DNA of 56,648 bases from an uncultured Akkermansia sp. (GCA_947588645.1 CANPYO010000005.1:1-56648); one strand, 5' to 3'. Numbered from the stretch's first letter, positions 1-8,360 are shown. Notes: generated from the letters alone by a model not told the origin. Translations and numbers: made by a program.

Positions 1-303
1 CCATAACGTTGGATACCTATTCTTAAAAACTCGCCAAATCTTTTTCCTGCGCCTCCAGCGAAATTGACCGAGATCCAAAAAAAAAGCAGGTTCACTCCCA
101 CACGTGTCCCAATAAAATCTTCTCTGGGCTCATTCAACCTATTCCTCATGCATTTCCCATGGATGAAGAAGGTAAGCCCGACAAGGTGTCAAACTTTGCC
201 CAATTCGCGCGCAAGCGCGAGAGCTTCGTAAATCGTACGGCTTTCATTTCCCGCGTAATGTGAGATGAGAAGAAAAATTAGAAGATGTGGTGGAAATTTT
301 TCC
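1..303. repeat. Left-edge intergenic region with a family A repeat
   Basis: No convincing gene is seen. Positions 99-112 carry CACACGTGTCCCAA, the start of a roughly 120-bp repeat (family A). It recurs at 2989, 7679, 7986, 11540, 42288 and 51800. The match to the 2989 copy runs to about 220 and includes a 'gatgaag..gtaagcccgacaag.tgtcaaactt' stretch and a GCGCGCAAGCGCG palindrome. Read on the minus strand the first 14 bases are TTGGGACACGTGTG, related to the motif found upstream of several promoters in this window. Confidence 0.7.
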
Positions 304-331
304 TTGACGGTACCACCTGTTGTGGTAGGAT
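304..331 (+). promoter_or_regulatory. nrdR promoter, leaderless type, with inverted repeat in spacer
   Basis: A -35 box TTGACG (304-309), a 16-nt spacer and a -10 box TAGGAT (326-331) end exactly 6 nt before the nrdR ATG, so transcription should start at or next to the start codon. The spacer contains the inverted repeat TACCAC-N5-GTGGTA (311-327), which overlaps the -10 box and is a plausible operator. It does not resemble the published NrdR box. Confidence 0.6.
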
Positions 332-337
332 GGGGGC

Positions 338-829
338 ATGAGGTGCATACAATGCGGTTATACGGAGGATAAAGTGGTCGACTCGCGCATGTCGCGGGAA
401 GGTTCGTGCATACGTCGTCGCCGTGAATGCCTGCGTTGCGGATACCGTTACACCACGTACGAGCAACTGGAGCGCACCGAGCTGCGAGTGGTGAAGCGCT
501 CTAATGTGCATGAGGCGTTGAATCGCGAAAAGATCCTACGTGGCATGATTGAAGCTTGTGAAAAGCGGCCGGTGAGCATGGAGCAGTTGGATGCGGCAGC
601 AGATGAGATGGTGGCTGAGTTGCACCGCGATCACGTGCGCGAGGTACCGACTGCGACGATCGTGATGAAGGTGGTGGAAAAACTGCAAAATATCGATCCT
701 GTGGCTTGCATTCGTTATTCCTCCAAATACCGGCAGTACCAGAACGCAGAAGAGTTCATTGAAATGGTGCGTAAGATGGAAAGTCTGCGAGCCAACGATC
801 CCTTGCAGCGCAAATTAAAACTTGGATGA
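338..829 (+). CDS. nrdR: Transcriptional repressor NrdR
   Basis: NrdR represses ribonucleotide reductase genes in response to the ATP/dATP balance. The 163-residue product has the N-terminal zinc ribbon (Cys3, Cys6, Cys31, Cys34, with the conserved MRCIQCG and CLRCGYRYTTYE segments). An ATP-cone domain follows at about residues 49-139, including the KREKIL-like and DPVA-IRYSSKYRQY segments typical of the family. Length is slightly above the usual ~150 because of a short basic tail. The start is fixed by the family N-terminus and by a -10 box 6 nt upstream. The stop overlaps the next start (ATGA), so the two genes are translationally coupled. No ribonucleotide reductase gene is in the window. 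Confidence 0.96.
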   Translation: MRCIQCGYTEDKVVDSRMSREGSCIRRRRECLRCGYRYTTYEQLERTELRVVKRSNVHEALNREKILRGMIEACEKRPVSMEQLDAAADEMVAELHRDHVREVPTATIVMKVVEKLQNIDPVACIRYSSKYRQYQNAEEFIEMVRKMESLRANDPLQRKLKLG

Positions 830-1338
830 AATCAACTGTTGCCAGACACCCCTACCTGCAAAATGGGGAATGCATCACCTCCGATTACGATTGCGAGTGG
901 CTGGAGCGCGTGTTGCACCGTGCCGCAGAGCATGCTGGCATCTATCTCCCATGCGAGCGTGAGGTGGCTCAGGGTGTGTTCCGCTACTTGGAGCACCATT
1001 GCCCACTGCGCACTGTACCTTTACCCTATTTTTTCGGGCGTTTACGCAGCGTGCTGCGCGAAATCGGATTACCTCGCATAGCTGATGCACTGCAGGAACA
1101 GCTGCCCCCCGTGTCTATTCCTTTGGATGCTATGGCGGGAAAAAATCCCCTTCCGCTTTTTTTCTATACAGAATTGAAGCACAGGATGGACGATTTGAGA
1201 AGCCGTGGACTCACCTCCTACCGTTTTTCCGGAGCTCACCGCTGTAGTTTGGTTCTGGGAAGGCGTCGCCGTTCCTGTCCCACCCAGCGGCGGGCATTGC
1301 TGGAGCTGGAGTCGTTTCTGGCTATCCAAACTGCCTGA
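826..1338 (+). CDS. Hypothetical protein coupled to nrdR
   Basis: This 170-residue protein starts inside the nrdR stop codon (ATGA overlap), which argues that it is a real, co-translated gene. No domain is recognised. It has a Cys-containing N-terminal half, a helical middle (about 25-95) and a basic C-terminus with an RRRRSCPTQRR segment near residue 147. No signal peptide or membrane segment is visible. Its function is unknown. The tight coupling suggests a role with NrdR or in nucleotide or replication control, but that is inference only. Confidence 0.72.
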   Translation: MKSTVARHPYLQNGECITSDYDCEWLERVLHRAAEHAGIYLPCEREVAQGVFRYLEHHCPLRTVPLPYFFGRLRSVLREIGLPRIADALQEQLPPVSIPLDAMAGKNPLPLFFYTELKHRMDDLRSRGLTSYRFSGAHRCSLVLGRRRRSCPTQRRALLELESFLAIQTA

Positions 1339-1783
1339 AATACCAAGGAAAACGCGTTGAGATGAAGTGGAAAAGGAGAGAAAATCTCCAGCCGCTCCGT
1401 CACGCCTGTCTCCAAATACGAAAACCGCAATTGCAGCAGCTCTGCCAGTTGCTCCCACTTCCCGTCGCTTTGTAATGACGTCCGATCACGGCTTTCAAAA
1501 TTCCGCGTTGCATTAAAGCTCGCCCCACGAGTTTTGCTTCGGAGTCGCCCCACGACTCTTGCCTCAAACTCGCCCCACGAGTTTTCGCCCCTGCGGGGCA
1601 AAAGCCATGCTTTTGGCTAAACTGCCGTGCAGCCATCGGCCGCTTTCGCTTCCCCGTGCCTCCGGCGCTATAATCCAAATCGTACCTCGTACATAGGCAG
1701 CAGCCTACGGTTGCTGCATTGCCTATTGGGGTGCTTTTTCTTGGGACAGGTGCGGCGTTTGCTCTGCTTGTCTCTTTTTATGC
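1339..1783. repeat. Intergenic repeat mosaic (families G, B, F)
   Basis: This gap holds no convincing gene. Positions 1350-1455 match 2804-2915 (family G). Positions around 1475-1515 contain the 'acggctttcaaaattccgcg' core of family B. Positions 1520-1660 contain repeated 'ctcgccccacgag' and 'gcggggcaaaagc..gcttttgg' segments (family F, also near 8160-8300, 45200-45255 and 55730-55850). At 1741-1754 lies TTGGGACAGGTGCG, a form of the motif seen upstream of other promoters, 29 nt before the -35 box of the next gene. Confidence 0.65.
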
Positions 1784-1812
1784 TTGCTATGAGAAGGATG
1801 ATTTGCTAGCAT
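1784..1812 (+). promoter_or_regulatory. Leaderless-type promoter of the DUF3472 gene
   Basis: TTGCTA (1784-1789), a 17-nt spacer and TAGCAT (1807-1812) lie 6 nt before the ATG at 1819. No Shine-Dalgarno sequence fits in that gap, so the mRNA is predicted to be leaderless. Confidence 0.55.
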
Positions 1813-1818
1813 GAACTT

Positions 1819-2799
1819 ATGAGAGCTACCGTGAAGACCGTGCTGGGCGTGGTTTGTGCTGGAGTGGCAGTTCTGCCTTTGGTGAAAGGGGATCGGAACT
1901 CGGACTATTGGGCGCCGGAAAATATGGCGCAGCGGCAATGCACATCTGTGCATCTGATTTATCTGCCGGATGTTCCGGGGCACACGGCAGCCTATCAGGA
2001 GGCGGTAGTAGAAAAATCCGCTCCGGGCACCTATTTTTCATGCAATAATTTTTCCAACGGATATATTGGCGTGCAAGAGCTTGCCCAGAAGGATGAACAG
2101 GGGAACCCCGTTCGCGTGGCGATCTTTTCCATTTGGGATGCAAAAGATTCCGGCGACAATCCACATGCTGCGCCCGAAGAGGAAAGAGCCAAGCTGGTGG
2201 CTCGCGGTGAACATGTGCATACCGAGCGCTTCGGCGGGGAGGGAACCGGCGGTAAGTCGATGCGCCGCTTCGATTGGAAGGAAGGGCAGACGATTCGTAC
2301 CCTTGTGGTGGAGCGTAAGGATGGCGAGGATTTTCGGCGTATTGCCGGCTACATACATAACCCGGCGACGGGTAAGTGGGAGTTAATGAGTTGTTGGCGC
2401 GTGCAGGCCGTGCGCCAAGGACTTGGGGGAGGTTGTGGTTTTGTCGAAGATTTCATGCGCAATGTGGAATCCAAAGAAAAGGAGAGACGCGCCACTTTTG
2501 GTCCGGTCTTCCGTTGGGATGGATCCAAATGGAGTCAGGCGACTCATTTCCGCTTCACTCACGATTCCAATCCCAACAACAACATCAACTGTCGTCTTAA
2601 CCCGCAGCGTGGATATTTTTCGTTGGCCACGGGTGGGGATATTGCTCCGGAGAAAGACTTTCCTCCATTTGAGGTGAAAAGCCTTGCCCCCTTGCCGCAG
2701 GCTACGGAACCGGGGGAGGATGTAATGAGCATCATCCGCGATGAGCAGGCTGAGCAACGCTACGCAACAGAGACTCAGCAGCCCCCGGTTCAATCGTAG
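1819..2799 (+). CDS. Secreted DUF3472-family protein
   Basis: The 326-residue product begins with a signal-peptide-like segment (about residues 1-24, RATVKTVLGVVCAGVAVLPL). The body carries the features I associate with DUF3472: a STNGYIGVQE-like strand, an IFSIWD segment, an acidic stretch, then GGEGTGGKSMRRFDWKEGQTIRTLV. These proteins are exported and common in Bacteroidota and Verrucomicrobiota. Their substrate is not established; a carbohydrate- or cell-surface-related role is often assumed. The gene stands alone between repeat islands. The start is supported by a promoter whose -10 box ends 6 nt upstream. Confidence 0.85.
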   Translation: MRATVKTVLGVVCAGVAVLPLVKGDRNSDYWAPENMAQRQCTSVHLIYLPDVPGHTAAYQEAVVEKSAPGTYFSCNNFSNGYIGVQELAQKDEQGNPVRVAIFSIWDAKDSGDNPHAAPEEERAKLVARGEHVHTERFGGEGTGGKSMRRFDWKEGQTIRTLVVERKDGEDFRRIAGYIHNPATGKWELMSCWRVQAVRQGLGGGCGFVEDFMRNVESKEKERRATFGPVFRWDGSKWSQATHFRFTHDSNPNNNINCRLNPQRGYFSLATGGDIAPEKDFPPFEVKSLAPLPQATEPGEDVMSIIRDEQAEQRYATETQQPPVQS

Positions 2800-3328
2800 A
2801 GGGTAAACGCGTTGGAATGAAGTGGACAAGTAGGGAAAATCCTTCGGTCACTTCATCACGCTTATTTCCAAACACAAAAGCCTCAACAGCAGCCACCGCA
2901 GCTGCTTCGTCTCTGCAATTCCCGCAGCCCTGCTGCGCGTTATTACAGATCGAGATGTAAATAGCCAATGCATTTTCCAATGCGTTTGCACATGTGTCCC
3001 AATGAAATTTCTCCGATCTCACCCAACCCATTTCCCATGCGTTACCTATGGATGAAGGAAGTAAGCCCGACAAGATGTCAAACTTCGCCAAGTTCGCGCG
3101 CAAGCGCGGGAATTTCCCAAATCGTACATCGTACATAGGCGCCGCAAGGCGCCATCGCCGCTTTCTAACCACGCCCGCGCACAGCTTTCAAAATTTCGCG
3201 TCGTTTCTGCTCGGCAATCTCGCGCGTAGCGCGCTGGCATTCAAATCGTACATCGAAAATCGTAAATGGTCAGGCTTTTTCTTGGGCCGGATGTGATGCG
3301 TTTGCTTATTCGATAGCCCTGATTTGGC
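2800..3328. repeat. Intergenic repeat mosaic upstream of speA
   Basis: From left to right: a family G copy (about 2804-2915), a degenerate form of the 28-bp hairpin (2964-2989), a family A copy from CACATGTGTCCCAA (2989-3002) to about 3110, and a family B block (about 3118-3215) with cgtacatcgtacatagg and GGCGCCGCAAGGCGCC. It ends with TTGGGCCGGATGTG (3282-3295), the promoter-upstream motif. No gene is seen. Confidence 0.65.
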
Positions 3329-3357
3329 TTGCAAGAGCGCCATGAACGTGGTATATA
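3329..3357 (+). promoter_or_regulatory. speA promoter
   Basis: TTGCAA (3329-3334), a 17-nt spacer and TATATA (3352-3357) form a good sigma70-type promoter. The -35 box coincides with an in-frame TTG that would otherwise extend the ORF, so it decides the start at 3383. Confidence 0.65.
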
Positions 3358-3382
3358 CGCGCGAGTTCATTCGTCCCTTCTT

Positions 3383-5323
3383 ATGCCCCAACGCAAATCC
3401 CAACCTATCCGGCGTAAAGTAAAAAATTGGACTGCTGCTGACTCCGCTGAGCTGTACTGCGTGCACGATTGGGGCAATGGCTTCTTCGCCATTTCTAAAA
3501 ACGGTGAAACCACTGTTCGCCTCGCCGATAGCAATGGTGAGCTGCGCCATGTGAGTCTGGTGAGTTTGATGCGTGAGCTTGCAGAACGAGGCACAGCGGC
3601 GCCCGTTCTGTTGCGCTTTCGCGACCTGCTGCGCGCGCGCCTCGATGAGCTCAACAAGAGTTTTGCCGGCGCCATTCGAAAAGCCGATTACCGGGGTGAG
3701 TACCGAGGAGTATATCCTATCAAGGTGAATCAACAACGCCATATCGTCGAGGAAATCGTCTCTTATGGCGCGCGCTACCACTACGGGTTGGAGGCCGGGT
3801 CAAAACCGGAACTCATCGCGGCTATGGCGTATATGCAGGATAAAGAAGCTTTCCTCATGTGCAACGGGTACAAGGATGATGAGTTTATCGACCTCGCTCT
3901 GATGGGTCAGCGTATGGGACTCAATATCTACCTCATCCTTGAAATGCCCAACGAATTGCCGGCCATTCTGCGGCGTGCTGAGAAGCTGGGCATCGAGCCT
4001 AATTTGGGCGTGCGCGTGCGCCTCTCTGCCAAGGGCTCCGGTCACTGGAGCGAATCTGCTGGGGACAAATCCGTCTTTGGGCTTAACACGGCTCAAGTCA
4101 TCGATGTGGTGGATCACCTCAAGGCCGTTCACAAGCTGCATTGTCTGAAGGTACTCCATTACCACCAGGGCTCGCAAATTCCCAACATCTCCGTCATTCG
4201 CGAAGGCCTCTCGGAAGCCTGCCGCATGTACATTGACCTCGTGCGCGAGGGCGCTCCTATGGGGACGCTGGATATGGGCGGAGGTTTGGCCGTGGACTAC
4301 GATGGATCGCAAACGAACTTCCACTCATCCTGCAACTACTCGGTGGAGGAGTATGCCCGCGACGTGGTCGAGATCGTGGGTGAAATGTGTACGCGCAGTG
4401 GAGTGGCTCATCCCACGCTGGTGACGGAATCAGGTCGCGCGGTGTCAGCTTATCATTCGGTGCTCGTGTTTAACATACTCGATGTGACCAGCTCGCGCGG
4501 TTATGGCAATACTTTGCCTAAACTGCCGGATCATGCGAGTGAGGTGCTTAAGGCGCTGGATGAGACGTACCGCATGCTCACGCGTAAAAATATCCAGGAG
4601 TGTTACAACGATGCCAACTACTACCGCGAGACCCTGCGCATGCAATTTTCTTATGGCAATGTAAGTCTGCGTGAGCGTGGCATCGGTGAGGCCATCTATT
4701 GGCACATTATGGAACTTATTGCCCACCGTATCGCGGAAATGAGCGAAATTCCCGAAGATCTCAAAGAGGTTTCCGACAATATGGTGGATTTTTACTACGG
4801 CAACTTCTCGCTCTTCCAAAGTTTGCCGGATTGCTGGGCTATCGACCAGCTCTTCCCGGTGATGCCCATCCAGCGTCTTTGCGAGCGCCCCACTCAGAAG
4901 AGTGTACTCGTGGATATCACCTGCGACTGCGATGGTAAAGTCACTCAATATATTGACCGGGAGGATGTGGCGAAATCCCTGCCGCTTCACGAGGTAGAGG
5001 GAGATGAGCAGTACTACGTGGCTGTGTTTCTGGTGGGTGCCTATCAGGAGACGCTTGGTGACATTCACAACCTTCTGGGTGATACCAATGTGGTGAGTGT
5101 ACACTTAGAGAATGGGCACCCCGTGTTTACCGGTGAGGAGGAGGGCGATTGTGTGGCCGATGTGCTATCCTATGTGAAATACGACCCGAAGGTGCTTGTG
5201 AGCCGGTTCCGCGAGCTTGCCGAGTCTGCTGTGGAGGAGGGGCGCATTACTCCTCGTCAGCGTCGTGATGCCCTGGAAGCCTATCGAGATGGTCTCAGCG
5301 GCTATACTTATTACGAACTCTGA
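3383..5323 (+). CDS. speA: Biosynthetic arginine decarboxylase
   Basis: This PLP enzyme converts arginine to agmatine, the first step of the agmatine route to putrescine and spermidine. The product is 646 residues from the ATG at 3383, the normal size for SpeA. The fold-type III barrel carries the PLP lysine in GVYPIKVNQQ (Lys114), the HYHQGSQ and MGGGLAVDYDG phosphate-binding segments, and the VTESGRA motif. Near the C-terminal half, DITCDCDG contains the catalytic cysteine contributed across the dimer. An in-frame TTG at 3329 would add 18 residues, but it forms the -35 box of the promoter. The gene is monocistronic and converges on the 5390-5641 ORF. No agmatinase or agmatine deiminase gene is nearby. 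Confidence 0.97.
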   Translation: MPQRKSQPIRRKVKNWTAADSAELYCVHDWGNGFFAISKNGETTVRLADSNGELRHVSLVSLMRELAERGTAAPVLLRFRDLLRARLDELNKSFAGAIRKADYRGEYRGVYPIKVNQQRHIVEEIVSYGARYHYGLEAGSKPELIAAMAYMQDKEAFLMCNGYKDDEFIDLALMGQRMGLNIYLILEMPNELPAILRRAEKLGIEPNLGVRVRLSAKGSGHWSESAGDKSVFGLNTAQVIDVVDHLKAVHKLHCLKVLHYHQGSQIPNISVIREGLSEACRMYIDLVREGAPMGTLDMGGGLAVDYDGSQTNFHSSCNYSVEEYARDVVEIVGEMCTRSGVAHPTLVTESGRAVSAYHSVLVFNILDVTSSRGYGNTLPKLPDHASEVLKALDETYRMLTRKNIQECYNDANYYRETLRMQFSYGNVSLRERGIGEAIYWHIMELIAHRIAEMSEIPEDLKEVSDNMVDFYYGNFSLFQSLPDCWAIDQLFPVMPIQRLCERPTQKSVLVDITCDCDGKVTQYIDREDVAKSLPLHEVEGDEQYYVAVFLVGAYQETLGDIHNLLGDTNVVSVHLENGHPVFTGEEEGDCVADVLSYVKYDPKVLVSRFRELAESAVEEGRITPRQRRDALEAYRDGLSGYTYYEL

Positions 5324-5389
5324 CCTGGTGGCACGCGGATGACTTTGAGAGAAAGCGAATTCTCAATCGAGCTACTCGCCCGCACGATT

Positions 5390-5641
5390 TTATAAAAGTG
5401 CTGTCAATCTCGCCAAAGTTTCTCTTTTTTCCATTTTCAGGTTTGTCGTTTCAGCGGAATCATCGATAGTCTGTGCAAGTTTTATGAGACGATCATAATT
5501 TTGCTCAATTTGCTGAAGTATACTTGCCTTCTGCTCCGGAGTTATGCGGGACGGTGTTGCTTCAAATTCCTTGATAAGATACTGATTTTCAGTTTTCAAG
5601 ACGTGCGAAATAGGCGCAAGTTCCTGTTGGTATTTATTCAA
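5390..5641 (-). CDS. Small helical hypothetical protein
   Basis: This 83-residue, mostly helical, charged protein begins 3 nt after the stop of the M28 peptidase, so it is probably the last gene of the parB-peptidase operon. No family is recognised and no signal peptide is visible. Heptad-like spacing of hydrophobics around residues 35-60 (ITPEQKASILQQIEQNYDRLIKLA) suggests a coiled coil. It could also be a detached C-terminal piece of the peptidase created by a frameshift, but the peptidase already looks full length. Confidence 0.55.
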   Translation of the reverse strand: MNKYQQELAPISHVLKTENQYLIKEFEATPSRITPEQKASILQQIEQNYDRLIKLAQTIDDSAETTNLKMEKRETLARLTALL

Positions 5642-5644
5642 CGC

Positions 5645-6670
5645 TTATTTTACTGCGGGATACGGCGAACTTTCGAGATTACGGAGAGTAGAATTTAAAC
5701 CTGGAGAATTCAAATCGTTCACTGTTTGGTACAGTGAAAGGATCCTCAGAGTGACTCTGCCGGTCTCTGCAAGCGACACCGCCGAGATACGCTGCATGTT
5801 GTCGCGCGCTGTGTGCCACCACCTGCTTCCGGTAAAGGATGCGATGAGATTGAGCGTGGGAACGCCCGCCTCCACAAAGGGACGATGGTCGTCCCAATAC
5901 GAGCCCAGGTGCAGAGTCCATCGTTCCTCCGGCAACCCCAACTCACGAACCGCGGTGCGATACAGCTCATACATCTCCGGCAGAGTGTCCATCACAGGCA
6001 CGGCTATCACCTTTCCCTCGCCGCCCACCATATCCAGATTGATCATGCAGGCAGGTAAGCCTTCTTCCCCGCGACGTGCCACATCGTAGCGCGAGCCATA
6101 CAGCCCGTCTTTCTCGGTGATACGCTCGCCGAGCGCTTCTTCACCGTCGAAAAAGGCTAGCTCCACCTGCTGCGCCTTGTCCGGCGTGCGTGCCAGAACT
6201 CGCGCCAGTTCCAGCAGTGTCGCCGCACCGCTTGCGCCGTCATCTGCCCCCAAAAGGGCTTTTGATCCGCTCCCCTTTGTGTCGATGTGGCAGGATACAA
6301 GCACAGGTCTCACTCCTTCCTTGGCCCCGAAACAAGCACGCAAATTGGTCATGTGGCGACCCGGCAAGGGAGAGAACGTATCGCGTTCCACGCGCCACCC
6401 CGCCGCAGTAAGGTGTCTGGCAATATATTCCAATTGTGCAGCGTATGCCGGGGAGCCTGTGGGGCGTGGCCCGAGTTCGCACAGTGCGGCGCAGTGATTC
6501 CAGGCATTTTGCCCGGAGAAGTCTTCCGTGTCCTCCATGGCGTGTGTCATTTGTTCAGAGGAGACATCCGTCGCGACCTCTCCACGCCCGCAATGGCTCA
6601 TCAGCATTGTCCCCAAAGCGACGATCGCACACGCCCACCATCGCATTCCCTGGACACGTGAGGTTCCCAT
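5645..6670 (-). CDS. Exported M28-family zinc peptidase / glutaminyl cyclase-like protein
   Basis: The 341-residue product has an N-terminal hydrophobic signal segment (about residues 10-26) ending near a Cys, so it may be secreted or a lipoprotein. The M28 fold shows its metal ligands in order: SCHIDTK (His), GADDGASG (Asp), FFDGEEALGE (Glu-Glu), NLDMVGG (Asp) and a late WWHTARDN (His). The spacing and DGASGxATLLELAR resemble M28 aminopeptidases and glutaminyl-peptide cyclotransferases, and I cannot tell which reaction it performs. Met9 is an alternative start that gives a cleaner signal peptide. It lies 15 nt after parB, probably in one transcript. Confidence 0.88.
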   Translation of the reverse strand: MGTSRVQGMRWWACAIVALGTMLMSHCGRGEVATDVSSEQMTHAMEDTEDFSGQNAWNHCAALCELGPRPTGSPAYAAQLEYIARHLTAAGWRVERDTFSPLPGRHMTNLRACFGAKEGVRPVLVSCHIDTKGSGSKALLGADDGASGAATLLELARVLARTPDKAQQVELAFFDGEEALGERITEKDGLYGSRYDVARRGEEGLPACMINLDMVGGEGKVIAVPVMDTLPEMYELYRTAVRELGLPEERWTLHLGSYWDDHRPFVEAGVPTLNLIASFTGSRWWHTARDNMQRISAVSLAETGRVTLRILSLYQTVNDLNSPGLNSTLRNLESSPYPAVK

Positions 6671-6685
6671 GCCAGAACAGCTTGC

Positions 6686-7576
6686 TTACGCGCGGGTGGT
6701 AATCCCGAATATCTCCAACAGGCGGGTTAACTCCGTCCGCCCATTGTAGAAAATCTCAATAACTCCGCTGCGGCGACCCTTGGGGAGAATATTCACCTCG
6801 ACTCCCAAACTTTCAGAGAGTTGGCGGCAAATTTCCATGGTAGCGCTGTCCATTTGGGCAGACTGCGGCACCAGTGAGTCGTGCGTCGGCTGGGGTTCCA
6901 GCGCATCGTGCACCAATTTCTCCGTTTGCCGCACGGTAAGCCCGCGGCGCGCCACACTTTCGGCCGCCTGCACCTGTAGTTGCTTATTCTTGAGTTGAAG
7001 TAAGACTTTGGCGTGCCCCACGGAGATCTCCTTTCTGTTGAGCATTTCGCGTACGGGCGTCGCCAGATCCAACAACCGCACCATATTGGCAATGACAGCA
7101 CGGGATTTGCCCACGTGGCGAGCAATTTCGTCCTGCTTCAGCTTAAAACGCGTCTGGAGCATGTGGTATTGCGCGGCTTCTTCCAGCGGGGTCAAATCCT
7201 CGCGCTGCAGGTTTTCGATGAGTGTAATTTCCGCCACTTCCTGATCCGTGGCTTTCATCACCACCACTTTGACCTCCGTGTGCCCCAAGCTTTTCACGGC
7301 ACGCAAGCGCCGCTCGCCGGCTATCAGCTCAAATTTTCCCTCCACGCGCCGTACCACCAACGGTTGCACCAACCCGCGCTCGCTGATAGATTTGGCGAGC
7401 TCTTGAATCTGTTCCTCGTTGAATATACGTCTCGGCTGGAAGGGTGAAAGCTCTATCTCGCTTACCTTTGCCGTGATGACTCTCTTCTCATCATTCATCT
7501 GCTGAGTCAGCGAGGCCGATATCTCGTTCTGTTGAATGAGGGCACTGAGTCCCTTTCCTAAAACCTGTCGCGCCAT
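6686..7576 (-). CDS. parB: Chromosome-partitioning protein ParB
   Basis: ParB binds parS sites and, with ParA, segregates the origin region. The 296-residue product contains the N-terminal GKGLSALI segment, then the ParB/Srx CTP-binding domain (SPFQPRRIF, LVQPLVVRR, LIAGERRLRA at about residues 86-95, ENLQREDLTPLEEA). A helix-turn-helix (KQDEIARHVGKSRAVIANMVRLL, about 145-167) and a C-terminal dimerisation domain follow. A promoter lies 9 nt upstream of its ATG. Unusually, no parA is adjacent: the upstream neighbour is tRNA-His and the downstream one an M28 peptidase. I found no obvious parS palindrome in the window. Confidence 0.95.
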   Translation of the reverse strand: MARQVLGKGLSALIQQNEISASLTQQMNDEKRVITAKVSEIELSPFQPRRIFNEEQIQELAKSISERGLVQPLVVRRVEGKFELIAGERRLRAVKSLGHTEVKVVVMKATDQEVAEITLIENLQREDLTPLEEAAQYHMLQTRFKLKQDEIARHVGKSRAVIANMVRLLDLATPVREMLNRKEISVGHAKVLLQLKNKQLQVQAAESVARRGLTVRQTEKLVHDALEPQPTHDSLVPQSAQMDSATMEICRQLSESLGVEVNILPKGRRSGVIEIFYNGRTELTRLLEIFGITTRA

Positions 7577-7585
7577 ACGCGGGGA

Positions 7586-7614
7586 ATTCTAGCTGATACT
7601 TCCGCGAAATGCAA
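7586..7614 (-). promoter_or_regulatory. parB promoter
   Basis: On the minus strand TTGCAT (7609-7614), a 17-nt spacer and TAGAAT (7586-7591) end 9 nt before the parB ATG, leaving room for at most a few leader bases and no ribosome binding site. Confidence 0.6.
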
Positions 7615-7793
7615 TCTCTTTTTATGGAATGTGTCTTTCAAAATGCGTGCGACCCCGAAATGCGACCTCCCTTTACACCGTACGTCTCCCAAATAAAATC
7701 TCCTCCGGGCTCATTCAACCCACTCCTCATGCGTTTCCAACAGCCAAAGGAAGCAAGCCCAACTTCTGACAGATGCTAAAACTTGATTCTTAG
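7615..7793. repeat. Family A repeat between tRNA-His and parB
   Basis: CGTACGTCTCCCAA (7679-7692) begins a family A copy that runs to about 7760, sharing 'aataaaatc.cctccgggctcattcaaccca' and 'aaggaagcaagccc' with the other copies. No gene is seen. Confidence 0.6.
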
Positions 7794-7866
7794 GGTACTC
7801 AGTGGGATTCGAACCCACGACTCTCAGAACCACAATCTGATGCTCTACCGCTGAACTATGAGTACC
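7794..7866 (-). tRNA. tRNA-His (anticodon GTG)
   Basis: The minus strand folds into a full cloverleaf. The 7-bp acceptor stem is GTACTCA/TGAGTAC, the D stem GTTC/GAGC with an AGCGGTA loop, and the anticodon stem TCAGA/TCTGA around the loop TTGTGGT. The T stem is GTGGG/CCCAC around TTCGAAT. The anticodon GTG reads histidine codons. The extra G at position -1 facing C73, the histidine identity element, is encoded. The CCA end is not encoded (C73 is followed by CTA). Confidence 0.96.
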
Positions 7867-7897
7867 ATGCTTGAGGCAGCAAAACGCCGCGGAAAGA

Positions 7898-7926
7898 AGT
7901 TTACAAGGAAATGGGGGAATTGACAA
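7898..7926 (-). promoter_or_regulatory. tRNA-His promoter with A/T-rich upstream element
   Basis: On the minus strand TTGTCA (7921-7926), a 17-nt spacer and TAAACT (7898-7903) predict a start about 25 nt before the tRNA. The adjoining 7931-7950 stretch is A/T-tract-rich (ttgaaaaat..aaattttt on the minus strand), as expected for an UP element of a stable-RNA promoter. Confidence 0.55.
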
Positions 7927-7978
7927 GCCAAAAATTTCGGATTTTTCAAAACGCGGGAAAAAGCTTGCGCATTCCACG

Positions 7979-8350
7979 TTTATCCCACACGTGTCCCAAT
8001 AAAATTTCTCCGGGTTCATTTACCCCATTTCCCACGCTCCTCAAATCGTACATCGTACCTCGTACATAGGCGCCGCCAAGCGCCCCGTTCCTTTCTACCC
8101 ACGCCCGCGCACGGCTTTCAAATTCCGCGTCGCTCTAAACTTGCCTCAAGCTCGCCCCACGAGCTTTGCTTCGGAGTCGCCTCACGACTCCTTACCCCTG
8201 TGGGGCAAAAGCTGCGCTTTTGGCCAAACTGCCTTACGCCGTCGGCAGTTTTCACCCTGCGGGGCAGCCCTGCGGGTTGGCTAATCGGCCTTCCAGCCGT
8301 CGGCCGCTTTCGCCCCCACAGCTCAGCTGCGCATTATTTCCAAATCGTAA
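7979..8350. repeat. Intergenic repeat mosaic (families A, B, F)
   Basis: Family A starts with CACACGTGTCCCAA at 7986-7999. A family B block (cgtacatcgtacctcgtacatagg, GGCGCCGCC, 'cacggctttcaaattccgcgtcgct') covers about 8045-8135. Family F segments with 'ctcgccccacgagc', 'ggggcaaaagctgcgcttttggcc' and 'gccgtcggcagtttt' cover about 8150-8320. The island ends at the stop of the zinc-ribbon gene. No gene is seen. Confidence 0.65.
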
Positions 8351-8360
8351 TCGTAAATGG

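Noticed and set aside
99..112. ACACGTGT core of family A as a parS-like site
   Set aside because: The bacterial parS consensus is a 16-bp palindrome with TTTCACGTGAAA. Only the central CGTG is shared, and copies often break the palindrome.
3329..3382. TTG start giving an 18-residue N-terminal extension of SpeA
   Set aside because: The TTG is part of the -35 box of a well-formed promoter, and SpeA proteins begin near the position encoded at 3383.
7711..8019. Minus-strand open frame of 102 codons, with a peptide start (EKFYWDTC) that recurs in other gaps
   Set aside because: It runs through the tRNA-His gene. The recurring peptide is the translation of the family A repeat and not a conserved protein.
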